This document shows positions 1-10,795 of a DNA stretch of 36,361 nucleotides, in pieces; positions within the stretch are counted from its first letter, which is position 1; each line of letters opens with the position of its first letter. Made by a program: the position numbers and the translations under genes. A model generated the notes under the pieces. That model did no database searches, had not been told where the DNA came from, and worked only from the letters and a program-made list of their open reading frames with translations. This DNA comes from Bremia lactucae (Eukaryota; Oomycota; Peronosporomycetes; Peronosporales; Peronosporaceae), in NCBI RefSeq assembly GCF_004359215.1, contig NC_090616.1, positions 1,990,923-2,027,283 of the forward strand, written 5' to 3'.

Positions 1-1263
1 GCACTACACTCATGAGCGTAGTGTCCTAACTTTTGACAGCGATTGCATTTCTGCAATCGCTTGTTGTTCGAAAAGCGAGGTTTCTCGCTTTCGACATAAG
101 AGAGGTCCATAGGTTCTGGACCTCCCAGTTCGTGTCGTCTTGGAGGACGATATGATGACGAACTAGCTTGAGCCTGTCTCAAGCTAAAGTCCTCCTGTTC
201 CGCAACGGATATTGCTTCTTCAAGCGTATCCAGTTCCAAGCGGAACAGGTGGGTCTTTACGGGACCATCCGTAAGACCTTGCATGAACACCGTAATCAAC
301 GTGTGTTCATGAACTGGGTTGTTCGTGATACAACTCGCTAAGAGTCGTATGTGCTGGGCAAAAGCGTGAACATCACGCTTGCCTTGCTTGAGTTTCGGAA
401 GCATGAACGTAGTGTCCTAATTTTTGACAGCGATTGCATTTCTGCAATCGCTTGTGGTTCGAAAAGCGAGAATTCTCGCTTTCGACATTAGAGAGATCCA
501 TAGGTTCTGGACATCCAAGCTCGTGTCGTCTTAGAGGACGATACGATGACGAACTAGCTCGAGGCTGTCTTAAGCTAAACTCCTCCTGTTATGCAACGGA
601 TATTGCTTCTTCAAGCGTATCCAGTTCCAAGCGGAACAAGTAACACCACGCTTGCCTTGCTTGAGTCTCAGAAGCTCCCGTCGAGCTCTGAACTCTGCCC
701 TAGGCGGTTCAAACGTCTTTTGAGTCGGGCTATAAAGCCTCTAGCGACCCAAAGACATATGGGTCGCGCAACTTTAGGCCTAATGCCCAAGTTTTGGCAC
801 GACCTGCCAAATTTGACTGAGCAAATGCGACTTGCATTTGCTCGTTGACGATGTGACGAGCCCTTATGGCATCGTCCAACTCGACAAACCATCTTTGGAG
901 GGAGTCTTCTTCGACTCCCCTATACTTAAAGATGTCAATCTTTAAGGTTTTGGGACAACGCGTGTGCGTCATCCCAGGTACAGGGGTCTGTACCTGTTGT
1001 TACCTCAACAGTTCTGCCTGTTGTGAGCCTTGCTGATTAAGCGAGGCTACTTTCTCCTTCATCTCGTCAAGTTCATGTTGTATGAACTTGGCGATGGCTG
1101 AATGGAGGGCATCTCTGTCCAAATTGGACAGCATTGCCAAGATTGCATCGTTTTCTACGGTCGAACTCATTCGTTTGACCGCACTCCTTTCCATGACACT
1201 TAGAAAGGAGTAGCTTTCACTCGAAACGTGATGCGTATTTCCATTATCATCTAACATGTCCAT
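1..1263 (-). pseudogene. Ty3/gypsy gag, element B1 (broken, runs off left edge)
   Basis: Gag polyprotein of a minus-strand Ty3/gypsy element. The reading frame opens at an ATG at 1263, about 50 nt after the LTR and PBS. A helical N-terminal stretch is followed by a TGA at 1000-1002. The same frame then resumes as a typical gag capsid core (KIDIFKYRG, LQRWFVELDDAIRA, AGRAKTWALGL) down to about 730, where a frameshift occurs. Fragments further left carry a CCHC knuckle (CNRCQKLGHYAHEC, about 15-60) and a second, incomplete copy near 408-452. Gag would form the virus-like particle and bind element RNA. The stop, the frameshift and an internal duplication mean this copy cannot make intact Gag. 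The family is clear from the capsid core plus the knuckle. Confidence 0.8.
10..645. repeat. Direct duplication inside B1 gag
   Basis: About 235 bp at 10-245 is repeated in direct orientation at about 403-640 with scattered substitutions. The shared part includes the zinc-knuckle codons and the following Asp/Ser-rich stretch. Sequence after the first copy (about 246-400) is shortened after the second, so the second copy also has an internal deletion. The duplication leaves one complete and one incomplete CCHC knuckle. Confidence 0.75.
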
Positions 1264-1299
1264 GTTAGATGGTGGAACTGTGGTCCTTGGACGGACTAC

Positions 1300-1311
1300 T
1301 AAGTGCTACCA
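1300..1311 (-). other. Primer binding site of element B1
   Basis: On the minus strand the LTR terminus CGTTACA is followed by a CC spacer and then TGGTAGCACTTA. It starts with TGG, the complement of a tRNA CCA end, as expected for a minus-strand primer site. The same 12 bases follow the 5' LTR of the unrelated family A element A2 after a 2-nt spacer. The tRNA was not identified. Confidence 0.7.
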
Positions 1312-1313
1312 GG

Positions 1314-1733
1314 TGTAACGGGGCACTGCCGACTTGTACTGCTTCAGTACAAGTCCACTTCGCACCACCTCAGTGCGAATGGTGTCTCATGTCACTTTAC
1401 GTACACTAGTAGGTGCAGAGGAAGACTCTCTCTAAAACACTTGCTTTATAGAGGGTTAATTAAAAACTGTATTTAATATAATTAAGTTTTTCTGTTTTTA
1501 TCTACTCAATACTAACTCAATTATAAACTAATACAACACTTTTAATAAAGTCTTGTCTGTATTTCTCTTTGCGCGCGTCCAGCGCTGACTGGACCGCGGA
1601 TAAAGTAGAAATAGTGGTCTGTATCTTCCAATGGATAAGCTTTTAGAATATTACCATGTACAGTATTATACTCCAAAAATTATCTAATTTCTAGATAATA
1701 TATTAATTAACACCCTTTAAGTGTTAATTTCAT
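1314..1733 (-). repeat. 5' LTR of element B1 (outer end truncated)
   Basis: This stretch is collinear with the complete family B LTR at 32026-32429, though diverged. It starts (plus strand) with TGTAACGGGGCAC and a perfect 11-bp-arm hairpin. It runs through an AT-rich middle and loses similarity after the shared block ending AAGTGTTA near 1731. The outer terminus (CCCCGTTACA in the other copy) is missing, so this end has been deleted or rearranged and no target-site duplication can be read. It lies directly upstream of the gag of B1. Confidence 0.75.
1331..1355. other. Conserved hairpin in family B LTR
   Basis: The arms GACTTGTACTG and CAGTACAAGTC are perfectly complementary over 11 bp around a 3-nt loop. 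The hairpin lies near the gag-proximal (U5) end of the LTR. The identical arms occur in the two other family B LTR copies, at 22522-22546 and 32042-32066, although the surrounding sequence has drifted. It may act as an RNA stem-loop in the element leader or as a palindromic protein site. The function is not known. Confidence 0.7.
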
Positions 1734-1879
1734 GCTGCTTGATGGTAGAACATCCATTGAAGCATCGTTGGATTACTTACAGCTTCGCGCTATGAACCAT
1801 CAAACCTTATGAGACCCTTCTGGAAAGCTTTCTTGCCTCTTTATCATTTCGAAATCGAACAGGCGTGACAGCAACAAAT

Positions 1880-2990
1880 GAGACATTCACTTAATTCCTT
1901 TGGTTTATGCGATTTAAATTCGAGGAACTTTACTCATGGGCAATACAAGAGCTGATTAAATCTTTTAAAGGCTAATGATCAACTGTGACAGCATCGTTTT
2001 TCATTACAGACCGGGAGCCAGCATTGATGAGAGCCATATCTAGTATTTTTGGATTCTTGGTCATTGCTTTGCATATTGCACATCAATAACATGTTTTGGC
2101 AAAGCAGCGCTCTGCATTCAATTTAGATGAAGAATGGAAAAGTTTTATGCAACCATAGCACGGAACTATTAAGGCACCATCGTAGCCGCATATAATGCAC
2201 CATGGGATCAACCTATAAGAAACAGTCCCAACACCAGTATCTAACTATCTCGTGATACCTGGCTTTGCCACAAGGAAAAGCTGGTTGGCAGCTTGGAATG
2301 GCAAAACTCTACACTTTAGGCAAACTACAACATCACGAGTAGAAATTGTGTTTTAACTTTGCGTAGTTGCGAAAGTCTTTAACCGCAATTGCTTTGTCCT
2401 TTAAATAATGACACAGAAACAAATTTAACCTATTTACCATTTTGCAGGTCTTGAAGCGATGGATACAGGTCTCAACAGGTGACATGCTAATTGGTGGCTG
2501 TCTACTGCTTGAGAAAGCACATGATGAGCGGGAGCGAAACCTCAACCAAAACAATCATTATATGTAAATTCCGATACTAATATCACCTGAAAAACGTAAT
2601 TATGTATACGTTTGTACCTTGTAGTGTTTTGACATCATTTGCTATTGGGGATTTTGATGAGCATTGGTGGCTCAACTAGCATTTTTATAGCAAGGAGCTA
2701 AGAACCACCTGCTACTTTACATGATTTGCTGATACTGGTCAGAAATAGGTATGAGATTCTGATGCAGCATCAGCAATCTCTATTTTTGCGTGCCCTTCAA
2801 AATGTTTTGGATGAAGATTTGGTTGTCCAAAACCCGGCATGATTACACCACGTGGCAAACCTACAGAATCCACTCGCTTTGACTTTGAACATGTGGAACG
2901 TTCACTGCAAGGACCCATGTTAGCAAGGCATCATTGTAGTACTTGCAAAACAATTTGTCGCAATTCACGCCCTTAACCCAGAACAGAAAC
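1880..2990 (+). pseudogene. Mutator-like element (MULE) transposase relic
   Basis: No ORF survives, but plus-strand fragments in order match a MULE transposase. YSWAIQELIKSF near 1930 is followed by FITDREPALMRAI near 2000, the TDRE..AL core with a catalytic Asp. HVLAKQ and EEWKSFM come next, then HFRQTTTSRVEIV near 2310 (the conserved HFG..TTSR.E block) and LKRWIQVSTGDML near 2455. TPRGKPTESTRFDFEHV and a knuckle-like HHCSTCKTICRNSR end the run near 2970. Several in-frame stops and shifts are present. A stretch of about 110 bp between TTSRVEIV and LKRW ends in TTTTGCAG and may be an old intron. The element is dead. Terminal inverted repeats were not found. Confidence 0.7.
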
Positions 2991-3469
2991 CATTTAAAAA
3001 CTTCTAAGATCTAACTATCATTAATCGTAAGTAACTACCATAGACAAATAAACATTTTTTTTCCTAACTCTCACGTTTTATCGACTTCAATAAAATTTTA
3101 ATAATGTTAAACCGGAAATAAGTAGACGACGGTCAGCGATCCGTACATGCTGCCTCGGCTGGTACCACTCTCAGCGCTGAAGCATAGGACTATCGCAATG
3201 GTTGCTGGCTTTGCCGACGTTTACAGGATAAATGCGGTCGTGGTTGCTATTACAATAGTAGTTTGTCCATTTCTTAAGATGTCTATACTGACATAGCGCT
3301 GGTCGCAAGGCAATTCCGTCTCGTTGCTATAGTCTAGATGTTGATGTTTGCTAGATCCTTAATTCGAAGCCCTGCGGCCTTGATCTGCTGCTGTCGCTTC
3401 TCTCCCATGGCATGAATACTTTCAATTGGGGTGCTGTTTGGAAGTCAAGGATGAAAAAATAATATCAGC
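2991..3469. other. Intergenic, no gene recognised
   Basis: This stretch changes from AT-rich to mixed composition with no convincing ORF or RNA gene. It separates the MULE relic from the PX-domain relic and may contain further decayed transposon sequence. Confidence 0.4.
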
Positions 3470-3472
3470 TTG

Positions 3473-3800
3473 TTATAATTGTAAAAATGACTTCATGATG
3501 CAGTTTTCTATGTTTTCGCAAGCCTGGGAGCAGTTCTTAAAGCTGGGCGCCATAATGCGTAGTAGTATGTGCTTTAAAAATAGGCTGAGACTATCCATTC
3601 GCTCCTTTACGACGGCTGCGCGATTAGAGCTCAGAAATCGTCGACGCGGAAACGGATCGCCAACAATCTGCTGCTCATACTGCTCGCAAAAGCCACAGTG
3701 GCTCCAGGACGCGAGCTCTATAAGCTCTTTGCACAACTTGATGAAGTCCGACTAATGCCTCCGCACGACACATTTTTATCAGATCCTTATGTGTGAATGG
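3473..3800 (-). pseudogene. PX (phox homology) domain fragment, degenerate
   Basis: Read on the minus strand, a stop-interrupted frame carries VVRRH-stop-SDFIKLCKEL. This is the R(R)Y-SDF motif of a PX domain with Tyr changed to a TAG stop. About 30 residues later comes DPFPRRRFLSSN..VVKERMDSL..FL, the proline-rich loop and helix of PX domains that bind phosphoinositides. The C-terminal end (SFLQL, stop at 3473) is a plausible natural end. No ATG-initiated frame covers the domain, and the upstream sequence to about 3970 is frame-broken. It is probably a relic of an oomycete PX-protein gene. An expressed, spliced form is less likely. Confidence 0.55.
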
Positions 3801-3970
3801 GACATTCGGTACAAAGCAGTGAGCACTCCAATCCTCCTGTAGTAACGTTGCGCACGATGACCGTGTACATGGTCTATCGATGTCCCTTGCACACCTCCTT
3901 CAAAGTTCCGCATCCTGTCGCTTCTCAATCGCATTGAGATGGAGTCTTTATCAATCATGGTGCCAACCAC

Positions 3971-4466
3971 AACGAGAAGCGCAATGTAAAATGCGGAGCG
4001 GTGGACACACTACAAATTGCTGTTCGTAACTATGCGCAGCCGATCAGCAGTCAAGCACGCGAATCGACTTCACGGACTCTCTCCTCAGAGGTGCGTCGAA
4101 TACTTCACGTACACTGACGCGCAGAGAGAAGTTACAAGTAGCTAAGAAATCTTAGCTACCACTAAGGCTTTAGTATAGAGACGAAGTATAGTTGTATCAA
4201 TATATTAACAATCTGGTTAATTTAAACTGAAATCAACCAATCAACAAAACTATCGTCTGTTGTCTCAAATTTCATAATATTGAAAGTATTAAGTCAAAAT
4301 TATTAAATGATAATAATCTTTCTACTTCTTTATTTATTTCCTCTTATAGTAAATATTTGTTTTAGCACAACTAATATTCTTTTTAATCATTGCCGTTGCA
4401 TTTTGTTAAAAACATGAATGTATGTTTAAAACATGTTGTAAATTCATTTCCACATCTAAATCTTCG
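3971..4466. promoter_or_regulatory. Upstream region of the ARP4 gene
   Basis: No gene is seen. From about 4180 the sequence becomes very AT-rich up to the start codon of the actin-related gene, as expected for its promoter and 5' UTR. No specific core element is claimed. Confidence 0.4.
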
Positions 4467-5867
4467 ATGTACGCCGGTGGCGGAGCAAACGAGGGCGACC
4501 ACCACAGCGGCAGCAATGTGCCCTTCTCAAGCTCCACGGCGGAATTAAATGACCTTGATGCACTAGTATTTGAATATGGCACGTCATACTGCAAGTTTGG
4601 CTACGCAGGCGAGGATTACCCGCGTGTATACGAGCGTCCAATACCACACGACGAATTACAAGACGCCATGGGATTTACTCGTCAATTAAATCGCAGCTCC
4701 GCGCAAATGGAAAGTGACCCAGAAAAAATGGCTCAATGGCTCTTTGACGCCAGTAGCTCAAGACTGCAAACGAGACTGAGCGAGCACCCATTATTACTGG
4801 TGGAGCGACCTTTTACGTTACCGGAAGAAATCACGGGAGAGGCAAGACAGCCACAAAAAGAGCAAGATGATGTTGGATCATCTAGGAGCATCGAAACAAG
4901 AGCCATGCAGGCCAGCAGTGCTAGTAAAAAGCGCGACTTGAAGGCCAGAGAACAGATGGTTGAGGTCGTAATGGAAGAGCTTGGCGTGCCTGCACTCTTT
5001 TGTGCCAAGAGTGCGGTTCTTGCTTGTTATGCCAATGCGCGGACTAGTGGTCTTGTTGTCGAGATGGGGGCGACGTATACTAGTGTTACTTCAGTGCACG
5101 AAGGGTACGCTTTTGCGTACCCCAAAAGCCAAGCCACGTTATTTGGAGGTCATGATTTAGACGCGTTTTTAGGGACGAAAGTAGCACCGCAACTTGCAAC
5201 AAATTTCGAACGAAAAGTCGCGGTGACGTCCATGGAGGTCGAAATGGCTAAAAAGAAACGTCAAACGTGGTCGTATGTGGTCGAGGCCAAGGAGAGCGGT
5301 CTCTGTCGAGTCGCCGATGGGCCATTTGATGAGGTGCAAAACGCCCAATTACCGTTAATTAGCTACGAATTACCGGATAAAACAATCGTGTCGCTCGGCA
5401 CGGAGCGATTTAGTGTAGCGGAACATTATTTTAGGACCCCGACGATACCTAATGCTGTGGACAATAGTAATGCAATTGGGTCAGGTATGAAGCTTCCGAA
5501 GATTATCTGTGACGTGAGCGGACTCACGACGGAAAGCGAGTTGCGGAGGGAGTTGTTCCAGAATATTGTGCTCACGGGGGGGAGTTCTTGCTTTGAAAAC
5601 ATGCCGACGAGGATTGAACGTGAGGTCGTAACCACGCTAAGTGGAATGCCGCTTCCACTCCCAGGGTCGAGCCATAGCGGTGTTGCCGGCGGGTTTACGA
5701 GTACCTTGCGGGTCAAGGTCGTGGCGGCCCACGTCCAAGAGCGTCGAGTGGGCTCTTTTCTTGGTGGCTCCATTTTAGCCTCGTTGGGGTCGTTTCATGA
5801 AATGTGGATGTCTAAAGCTGAGTATGCTGAACATGGGGCTACGCTGATACACAAAAAGTGTCCGTAG
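4467..5867 (+). CDS. ARP4: Actin-related protein 4 (ACTL6A/BAF53 type)
   Basis: Actin-fold protein. ARP4 is a nuclear subunit shared by INO80/SWR1-type remodellers and NuA4 acetyltransferase, where it pairs with actin and contacts nucleosomes. The N-terminal actin signature is LVFEYGTSYCKFGYAGED. It is followed by a middle block LGVPALFCAKSAVLACYAN, the second phosphate region LVVEMGATYTS, and LTGGSSCFENMPTRIE. The C-terminus has GGSILASLGSFHEMW and ends in KKCP, the typical ARP4-type tail. A Ser/Lys-rich insert lies between the first two blocks. I chose the ATG at 4467 (466 aa). An in-frame ATG at 4422 adds 15 residues but lies in AT-rich leader-like sequence. There is one exon. The next gene, MSH1, is convergent. 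The ARP4 assignment over other ARPs rests on the C-terminus and the CKSAVL-type block. Confidence 0.82.
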   Translation: MYAGGGANEGDHHSGSNVPFSSSTAELNDLDALVFEYGTSYCKFGYAGEDYPRVYERPIPHDELQDAMGFTRQLNRSSAQMESDPEKMAQWLFDASSSRLQTRLSEHPLLLVERPFTLPEEITGEARQPQKEQDDVGSSRSIETRAMQASSASKKRDLKAREQMVEVVMEELGVPALFCAKSAVLACYANARTSGLVVEMGATYTSVTSVHEGYAFAYPKSQATLFGGHDLDAFLGTKVAPQLATNFERKVAVTSMEVEMAKKKRQTWSYVVEAKESGLCRVADGPFDEVQNAQLPLISYELPDKTIVSLGTERFSVAEHYFRTPTIPNAVDNSNAIGSGMKLPKIICDVSGLTTESELRRELFQNIVLTGGSSCFENMPTRIEREVVTTLSGMPLPLPGSSHSGVAGGFTSTLRVKVVAAHVQERRVGSFLGGSILASLGSFHEMWMSKAEYAEHGATLIHKKCP

Positions 5868-6113
5868 AGTGCCTTTCGTGTATACTTTTGTTTTTTTTAA
5901 TCAAGTCTTGCTGCTACTTCACGGGCTACTTATTAGAGACTGTGTGATGCAACTCTCCACTGCCTTTTAAGGAACGTATCTAAACATGCTACTTATTTTG
6001 GAGGTTACCACGGATACATTACCACTTTTAATACCTAAAATACGTCCCAAGATATTTCAACATAACTTTCGAGTTTGCATGCAAAAGAAGAGCTTAAAAG
6101 ACGATAAAGTACC
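5868..6113. terminator. Convergent 3' ends of ARP4 and MSH1
   Basis: The two convergent genes leave 246 bp between stop codons for both 3' UTRs. The stretch is AT-rich with T-runs soon after the ARP4 stop. No discrete terminator was identified, as is usual for nuclear genes. Confidence 0.4.
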
Positions 6114-9100
6114 TTAATCTTGACTTTCGCTTAATACAAGCCGCAAGGCGCGCACAAACTCCTGCCTCTCCTTCCCTTCCTCGTGATTCCACTCCCCCCG
6201 TAATGTCCACGCGTCCAAATGCGCCAACGCGCGGCGCAATTGCCTCCGCGCCGGATCCTCTCTCTGAAGCTGTTCCAAGAGCTCCCTCGCTCGCGCGACC
6301 ACCGCCGCGGGACACCCCGCCAACGCGGCCGTATGAATCCCATACGACTGCGTCGCCAGCCCTTGGACGACGCGATGCGAAAACACCAGTCGTTCCTCCG
6401 AGCCTGACTGCCGCAGTACTTCCATGCGATAGCACCGCAGCGCCTCGTCACACGTCTCGCCAATGACGGCGCGCAAAGCCGTATAATGAGTCGCAAACAG
6501 TGTCCGCGTTGGTGTGGCACACAGCGTTTCCACCACCGCGCCCGCAATTGCAAGACCATCACTCACCGCCGTGCCGCGTCCAACTTCATCCAATACCACT
6601 AATGACCGTGTTGTTGCATGGGTTAAAATCATTGCGGTTTCTTGCATTTCCATAAAAAACGTGCTCTTGTCCGCCGCCAAATCATCCGCCGACCCCACGC
6701 GGCAAAACAGTTTATCCACCACGCCAATACGCGCAAATGTTGCCGGCACAAAACTCCCCATTTGTGCCAAGACCACACACTGGGCATTCTGACGCAAGAA
6801 CGTGCTTTTGCCGCCCATATTTGGCCCCGTAAGCAACCAACACGTGCCACTTTCCCCGCCAAGGTGCACACTATTCGGAACAAACGCACGCATCCGTACC
6901 GCACCGCGTGCGTGCGCGGCTTCCACGACAGCATGGCGACCGTCTTCAATATGAAGCTCCCTGCTTGCGTCAAGACACGGACGCGTAAAGTGATTCGAGA
7001 GTGCGGTGTGCGCATGCGACGCAAACACGTCAAGTGCCGCGAGTGCTGCCGCCATGGACTGTAGCGTGTCGTGCACGGATACAAGTTGCGCCGTCAAAGC
7101 TGTCACGATGTCAGTTTCTATCCGTTTGACTTCGGAAGCAGCTTCCAAACGTGCGTGATGAAAGTGCCGCAATTCCTCGCTTTGATACCGCACCGTATGC
7201 TTTCGAGACTGCAAGAGCGTCAGGTCTTGCATGCGACAATTTGATGATGCAAGCATTTGAACATGTTCTGCATGAGAAAGTTCGATGAAAAAGCCTTGAT
7301 CGGCGTGATACCGCACGCGTAATCGTGACGAGTGATACAATTCCTGGTATTTTAACTCGAAGGCACGGATGGCAAGACGTGTGTGATTGGGGTCGACAAG
7401 TGCTTGCCATTTGTCCAATAATGCCGAATATCCGGGTTTGATAAATCCTGTTTTTGACGATAAACGAGTGTACTCGTCGTGAAGCGCAGCATGGATCGTA
7501 GACACAGTGTTGGCAAGCTTTGCACGAATGGAGTCTTGTGCCACAAGATGGTGGCAACACGAATCGAGTAAATGCGGCAAGTGATGCGGTTCTTTTACAG
7601 GAAACGTGGGTATACGACTGGAACGAAGACGTTCATGTGTATACACAAGATCGCGTAGCCAAGTGGCGTGAGTGATGGTCGTTGCGATTGTTTTCAAATC
7701 TTTGGGGGTCCCGACGTTACGGCGTAACCGCTGGAGGGTACGTTCCATGTCACAAATTTGAAGCAATTCTTTTCGGATTTGCACAAGTAGTGTTTCCTGT
7801 GTATACAAATACGAAACGGCATCCAGTCGTTGAGTTAAAAGCTTGAGGTTCAGTATTGGTGACGCTAAGTGCGTCTAGACAAATAGCAACTGGTATGTTA
7901 AGTACGAGAATTGGACCTCGATGACAATGGCTACATTACGTACCGCAAGAAGACGAGCACCACCTGGAGTGACAGTAGCGTCAATTGTATGAAGTAAAGT
8001 CGCCTTTTTCGAGCCATTTGCATGTTTGACAAGTTCAAGACTTTTCCATGCACTTGCGTCGAGAAGCATGTGGTCCGAGGACTCGAGATGTAATGGATAA
8101 CGGATCAAAACACTTGTTGATCGATTCGTAAAGCTTACGTAGTCAAGAATTGCGATTGCTGCAGCTTGTTCCGAGGCTTGTAGGGTACGAAAGACTGGAG
8201 TTTGTGGACACGAGGGCGGGAGGTTGGTAAAACACGACTCGTGTCGATACGTTCGCACACACGTGGATGGCAAAATCGTTTGTACAAACTCGATTGCGTC
8301 TTTCGGGATACAAGAGCTTGCATGGTCATGGTTTAATGGATTGAAATCATTTGGTAACAAGATTTCTTTTGGACGACAGCGTAGTATTGCGCTGGCTAAT
8401 TTGTCACGTGTGGAAGTCGTTGAAATGAACTCACCGGTGGAGACGTCGGCCCACGCTAATCCCCAGTGGCTTGGGGAGTAATAGAGCGCTGCGAGGTAGT
8501 TGTTTTCAGTAGGTGTGAGCATGGAATCGTCAAGTAACGAGCCCGGTGTGATAATGCGAACAACTTGGCGATCGACGAGAGCGCTAGAGCCTCGGGTTTT
8601 TGCATGTGACGCGCTCTATGAGGAGGTTACGGTCAGTGTTTGCAGGGGGTATATGAAACGAAATGAAAACGTACCTCGGTTTGATTGCAAATGGCTACTT
8701 TGACGCCATGATGGGTTACCTAATAAGGATCGTAAACAGAGAATTATTGAAGTGGTGTGGTGATGTTTTTTTCGAATTAAATAGGAATGTAAGCGTACCA
8801 GTTTCTCGACAAATGTGTCCAAAGAGTTGATAGGAAAGCCACACATTTCATGCAGTGCCTGCACTTGAGTTTTCGTCGTCTTTTTCGTTAATGTTAAATT
8901 TAAGAGCTACTGGTGTATTGCAATATTATTTTCACACTCGTCAAAAAATCCATGTTTTGTTTTTCATTTACGTACATGAGCTGCTCGTCGGGCATCGTCA
9001 CCAAAGAATTCGTAAAAATCTCCGACTTGAAACAACAGCAAGCAATCTACCACTCACAGCTTCATGAGTAGGAAATGACGATAATTCATTACGACAGCGC

Positions 9101-9296
9101 GCAGACCTGGGTACTCTTTCTTCCGAGCTAAGTATTGTGCTACCATTGGGGTTACTGAAGCCGCCTTCGTTTCACAGTTCTCAGCCGCTTCTAATAGAAG
9201 CCACGATGTACTACAAATACGTCGTCGACCAGTCCATGAACCCTGGCGCGCAATAAACGTAAAGCGAGCATTTCCAGCGATACCGCGGCGTAGCAT
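6114..9296 (-). CDS. MSH1: Mitochondrial-type MutS homologue (MSH1), six exons
   Basis: DNA mismatch recognition ATPase. My exon model on the minus strand is 9296-9107, 9046-8976, 8906-8799, 8719-8675, 8615-7944 and 7874-6114, giving 948 aa. All introns are 59-79 nt and GT-AG. The first 45 residues are Arg/Ser-rich and poor in acidic residues, like a mitochondrial presequence. The mismatch-recognition motif F-Y-E (residues 74-76, in QVGDFYEFF) is intact and follows TPMVAQYLARKKEYP. The connector block reads VAICNQTE and RIITPGSLLDD. The ATPase has Walker A GPNMGGKST (about 712-720), STFFMEMQET, Walker B LDEVGRG (about 790-796) and FATHY. There is no GIY-YIG nuclease tail of the plant MSH1 type. 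Mitochondrial location is inferred from the N-terminus only. The splice sites fit the domain frame exactly but need RNA support. Confidence 0.88.
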
Positions 9297-9464
9297 GCAG
9301 TCAATCTAGATAAAAATTGGTGCGAAATGGATGCAATATAGTCGTATATTACGTTCCATGAGTGAATGTAAAAGGGTCTATGTTCGGCGTATAAAGTTTC
9401 ACAGTACACGTCGTCTATTCACTTGAAAAGGCTTTCGTCCGTACACCAATAATTCCTCAAACTC
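9297..9464. promoter_or_regulatory. Shared divergent promoter, MSH1 and HisD
   Basis: Only 168 bp separate the ATG of MSH1 (minus) from the ATG of histidinol dehydrogenase (plus), so both promoters and 5' UTRs must share it. A CTATTCACTTG stretch near 9415 loosely resembles an oomycete initiator for the plus-strand gene. This is a weak match. Confidence 0.5.
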
Positions 9465-10795
9465 ATGGCCTTGCTCAAGCAAATCACACCAGCCGACGTC
9501 GCAAGCTTTGCGTACGACCCTGTCGATGTATCCGCTCTCAAGGACGCAAAGCTCATTGTCCATGATGTCCGCACAAAAGGCGAACAAGCTCTAAAACACC
9601 ACGCTATGCGACTCGGCGACATTCCCTCCGAAAACACGCCGTTGCTTTTGTGCTTGTCCGATCTGGCCAATGCGTATAATACGCTTCCACTCAATGAACA
9701 ACAAGTTCTTAAGCGTACAATGCATCGCATTCAAGTCTTTGCGCAGGCTCAGCGCAACTCAATTACTAACTTTCAACAACGCATTGAGGGAGGATTTGCA
9801 GGACAAGATGTACGTACAATGAACCATAGTACCGTACATGAGTATTTCTTTAACAAAACAATACTACCTTAATACAGGTCGCTCCAATGGCCGTGGCAGG
9901 GTGTTATGCCCCGGGTGGCCGCTATCCACTGCCTTCTTCGGTCTTAATGACTGCCGTTACCGCGCGCGTGGCCGGTGTCAAGACTATTGTCGTGGCGTCG
10001 CCTCGTCCAGCGCCCGCGACGCTTGCTGCTGCGTATTTAGCGGGTGTTGACTACTTTTTATCCGCTGGAGGAGCGCAAGCTATTGCTGCAATGGCGTATG
10101 GTATTGGAGGGGTCCCCTCTTGTGATATTATTGTCGGACCTGGCAATAAATGGGTTACTGCTGCCAAATCCCTCGTGTATGGCAAATGTGCCATTGATAT
10201 GCTTGCGGGACCTAGTGAATGCCTCGTAATTGCTGACGAAAGTGCCGATGCGACAATAATTGCCGCGGATTTATTGGCTCAAGCGGAACACGATCCTGCG
10301 GCCATACCCATCCTAGTTACCCCAAGTGTCAACTTAATTGAGAATGTCAATCAACAGCTGGTGTTGCAACTGGAGACATTATCCACCAATGCGATTGCAA
10401 CAAAAAGTCTTCAAAATGGCTTCGCTGTCGTGTGTCCTGACATGGCTACATGTGTGAGTGTCTCGGATACAGTAGCCCCAGAACACTTGGAAATCATGAC
10501 GAAAAATGCCCAAGAAGTGGCAACGCAAGTGTCCAATTATGGTGGATTGTTTATCAACAGCCGAGCCGCTGAGGTGTTTGGCGACTATGGTGCGGGACCG
10601 AATCATGTGCTTCCGACGGGTGGGACGGCTAAATATACGGGTGGACTCTCGGTTCATACGTTCTTGCGGATTCGCACGTGGATGCGGATTGACGATGCCG
10701 TGGCGTCGCAATCTCTTGTACGTGATTCGGCTTTATTAGCGCGAATAGAAGGCTTGGAAGGCCATGCACGTGCGGCTGAAAAACGGCTTTTGTAA
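9465..10795 (+). CDS. HIS4/HisD: Histidinol dehydrogenase, two exons
   Basis: Catalyses the last two steps of histidine synthesis, oxidising L-histidinol to histidine with 2 NAD+. The exons are 9465-9809 and 9878-10795 (420 aa). The 68-nt intron starts GTACGT and ends TACAG, and is phase 0. Removing it joins GGFAGQD to VAPMAVAGCYAPGGRYP, as the family requires. Visible motifs are GPGNKWVTAAK (about 202), LAGPSE and AQAEHDP (Zn ligands Gln and His near 250 and 253). VAPEHLEI (catalytic Glu-His about 317-318), GDYGAGPNHVLPT (Zn Asp about 351) and the C-terminal LEGHARAAE (Zn His about 411) follow. It is a stand-alone enzyme, not the fused fungal HIS4. There is no clear targeting peptide. It is divergently paired with MSH1. 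Confidence 0.93.

Noticed and set aside
6203..7560. Several long ORFs in other frames of the 6.1-7.8 kb region
   Set aside because: They lie over the conserved MutS ATPase frame and have no family features. They are shadows of the high-GC MSH1 exon.
9811..9886. Two separate histidinol dehydrogenase gene fragments
   Set aside because: A 68-nt GT-AG intron joins them in phase and restores a continuous enzyme.
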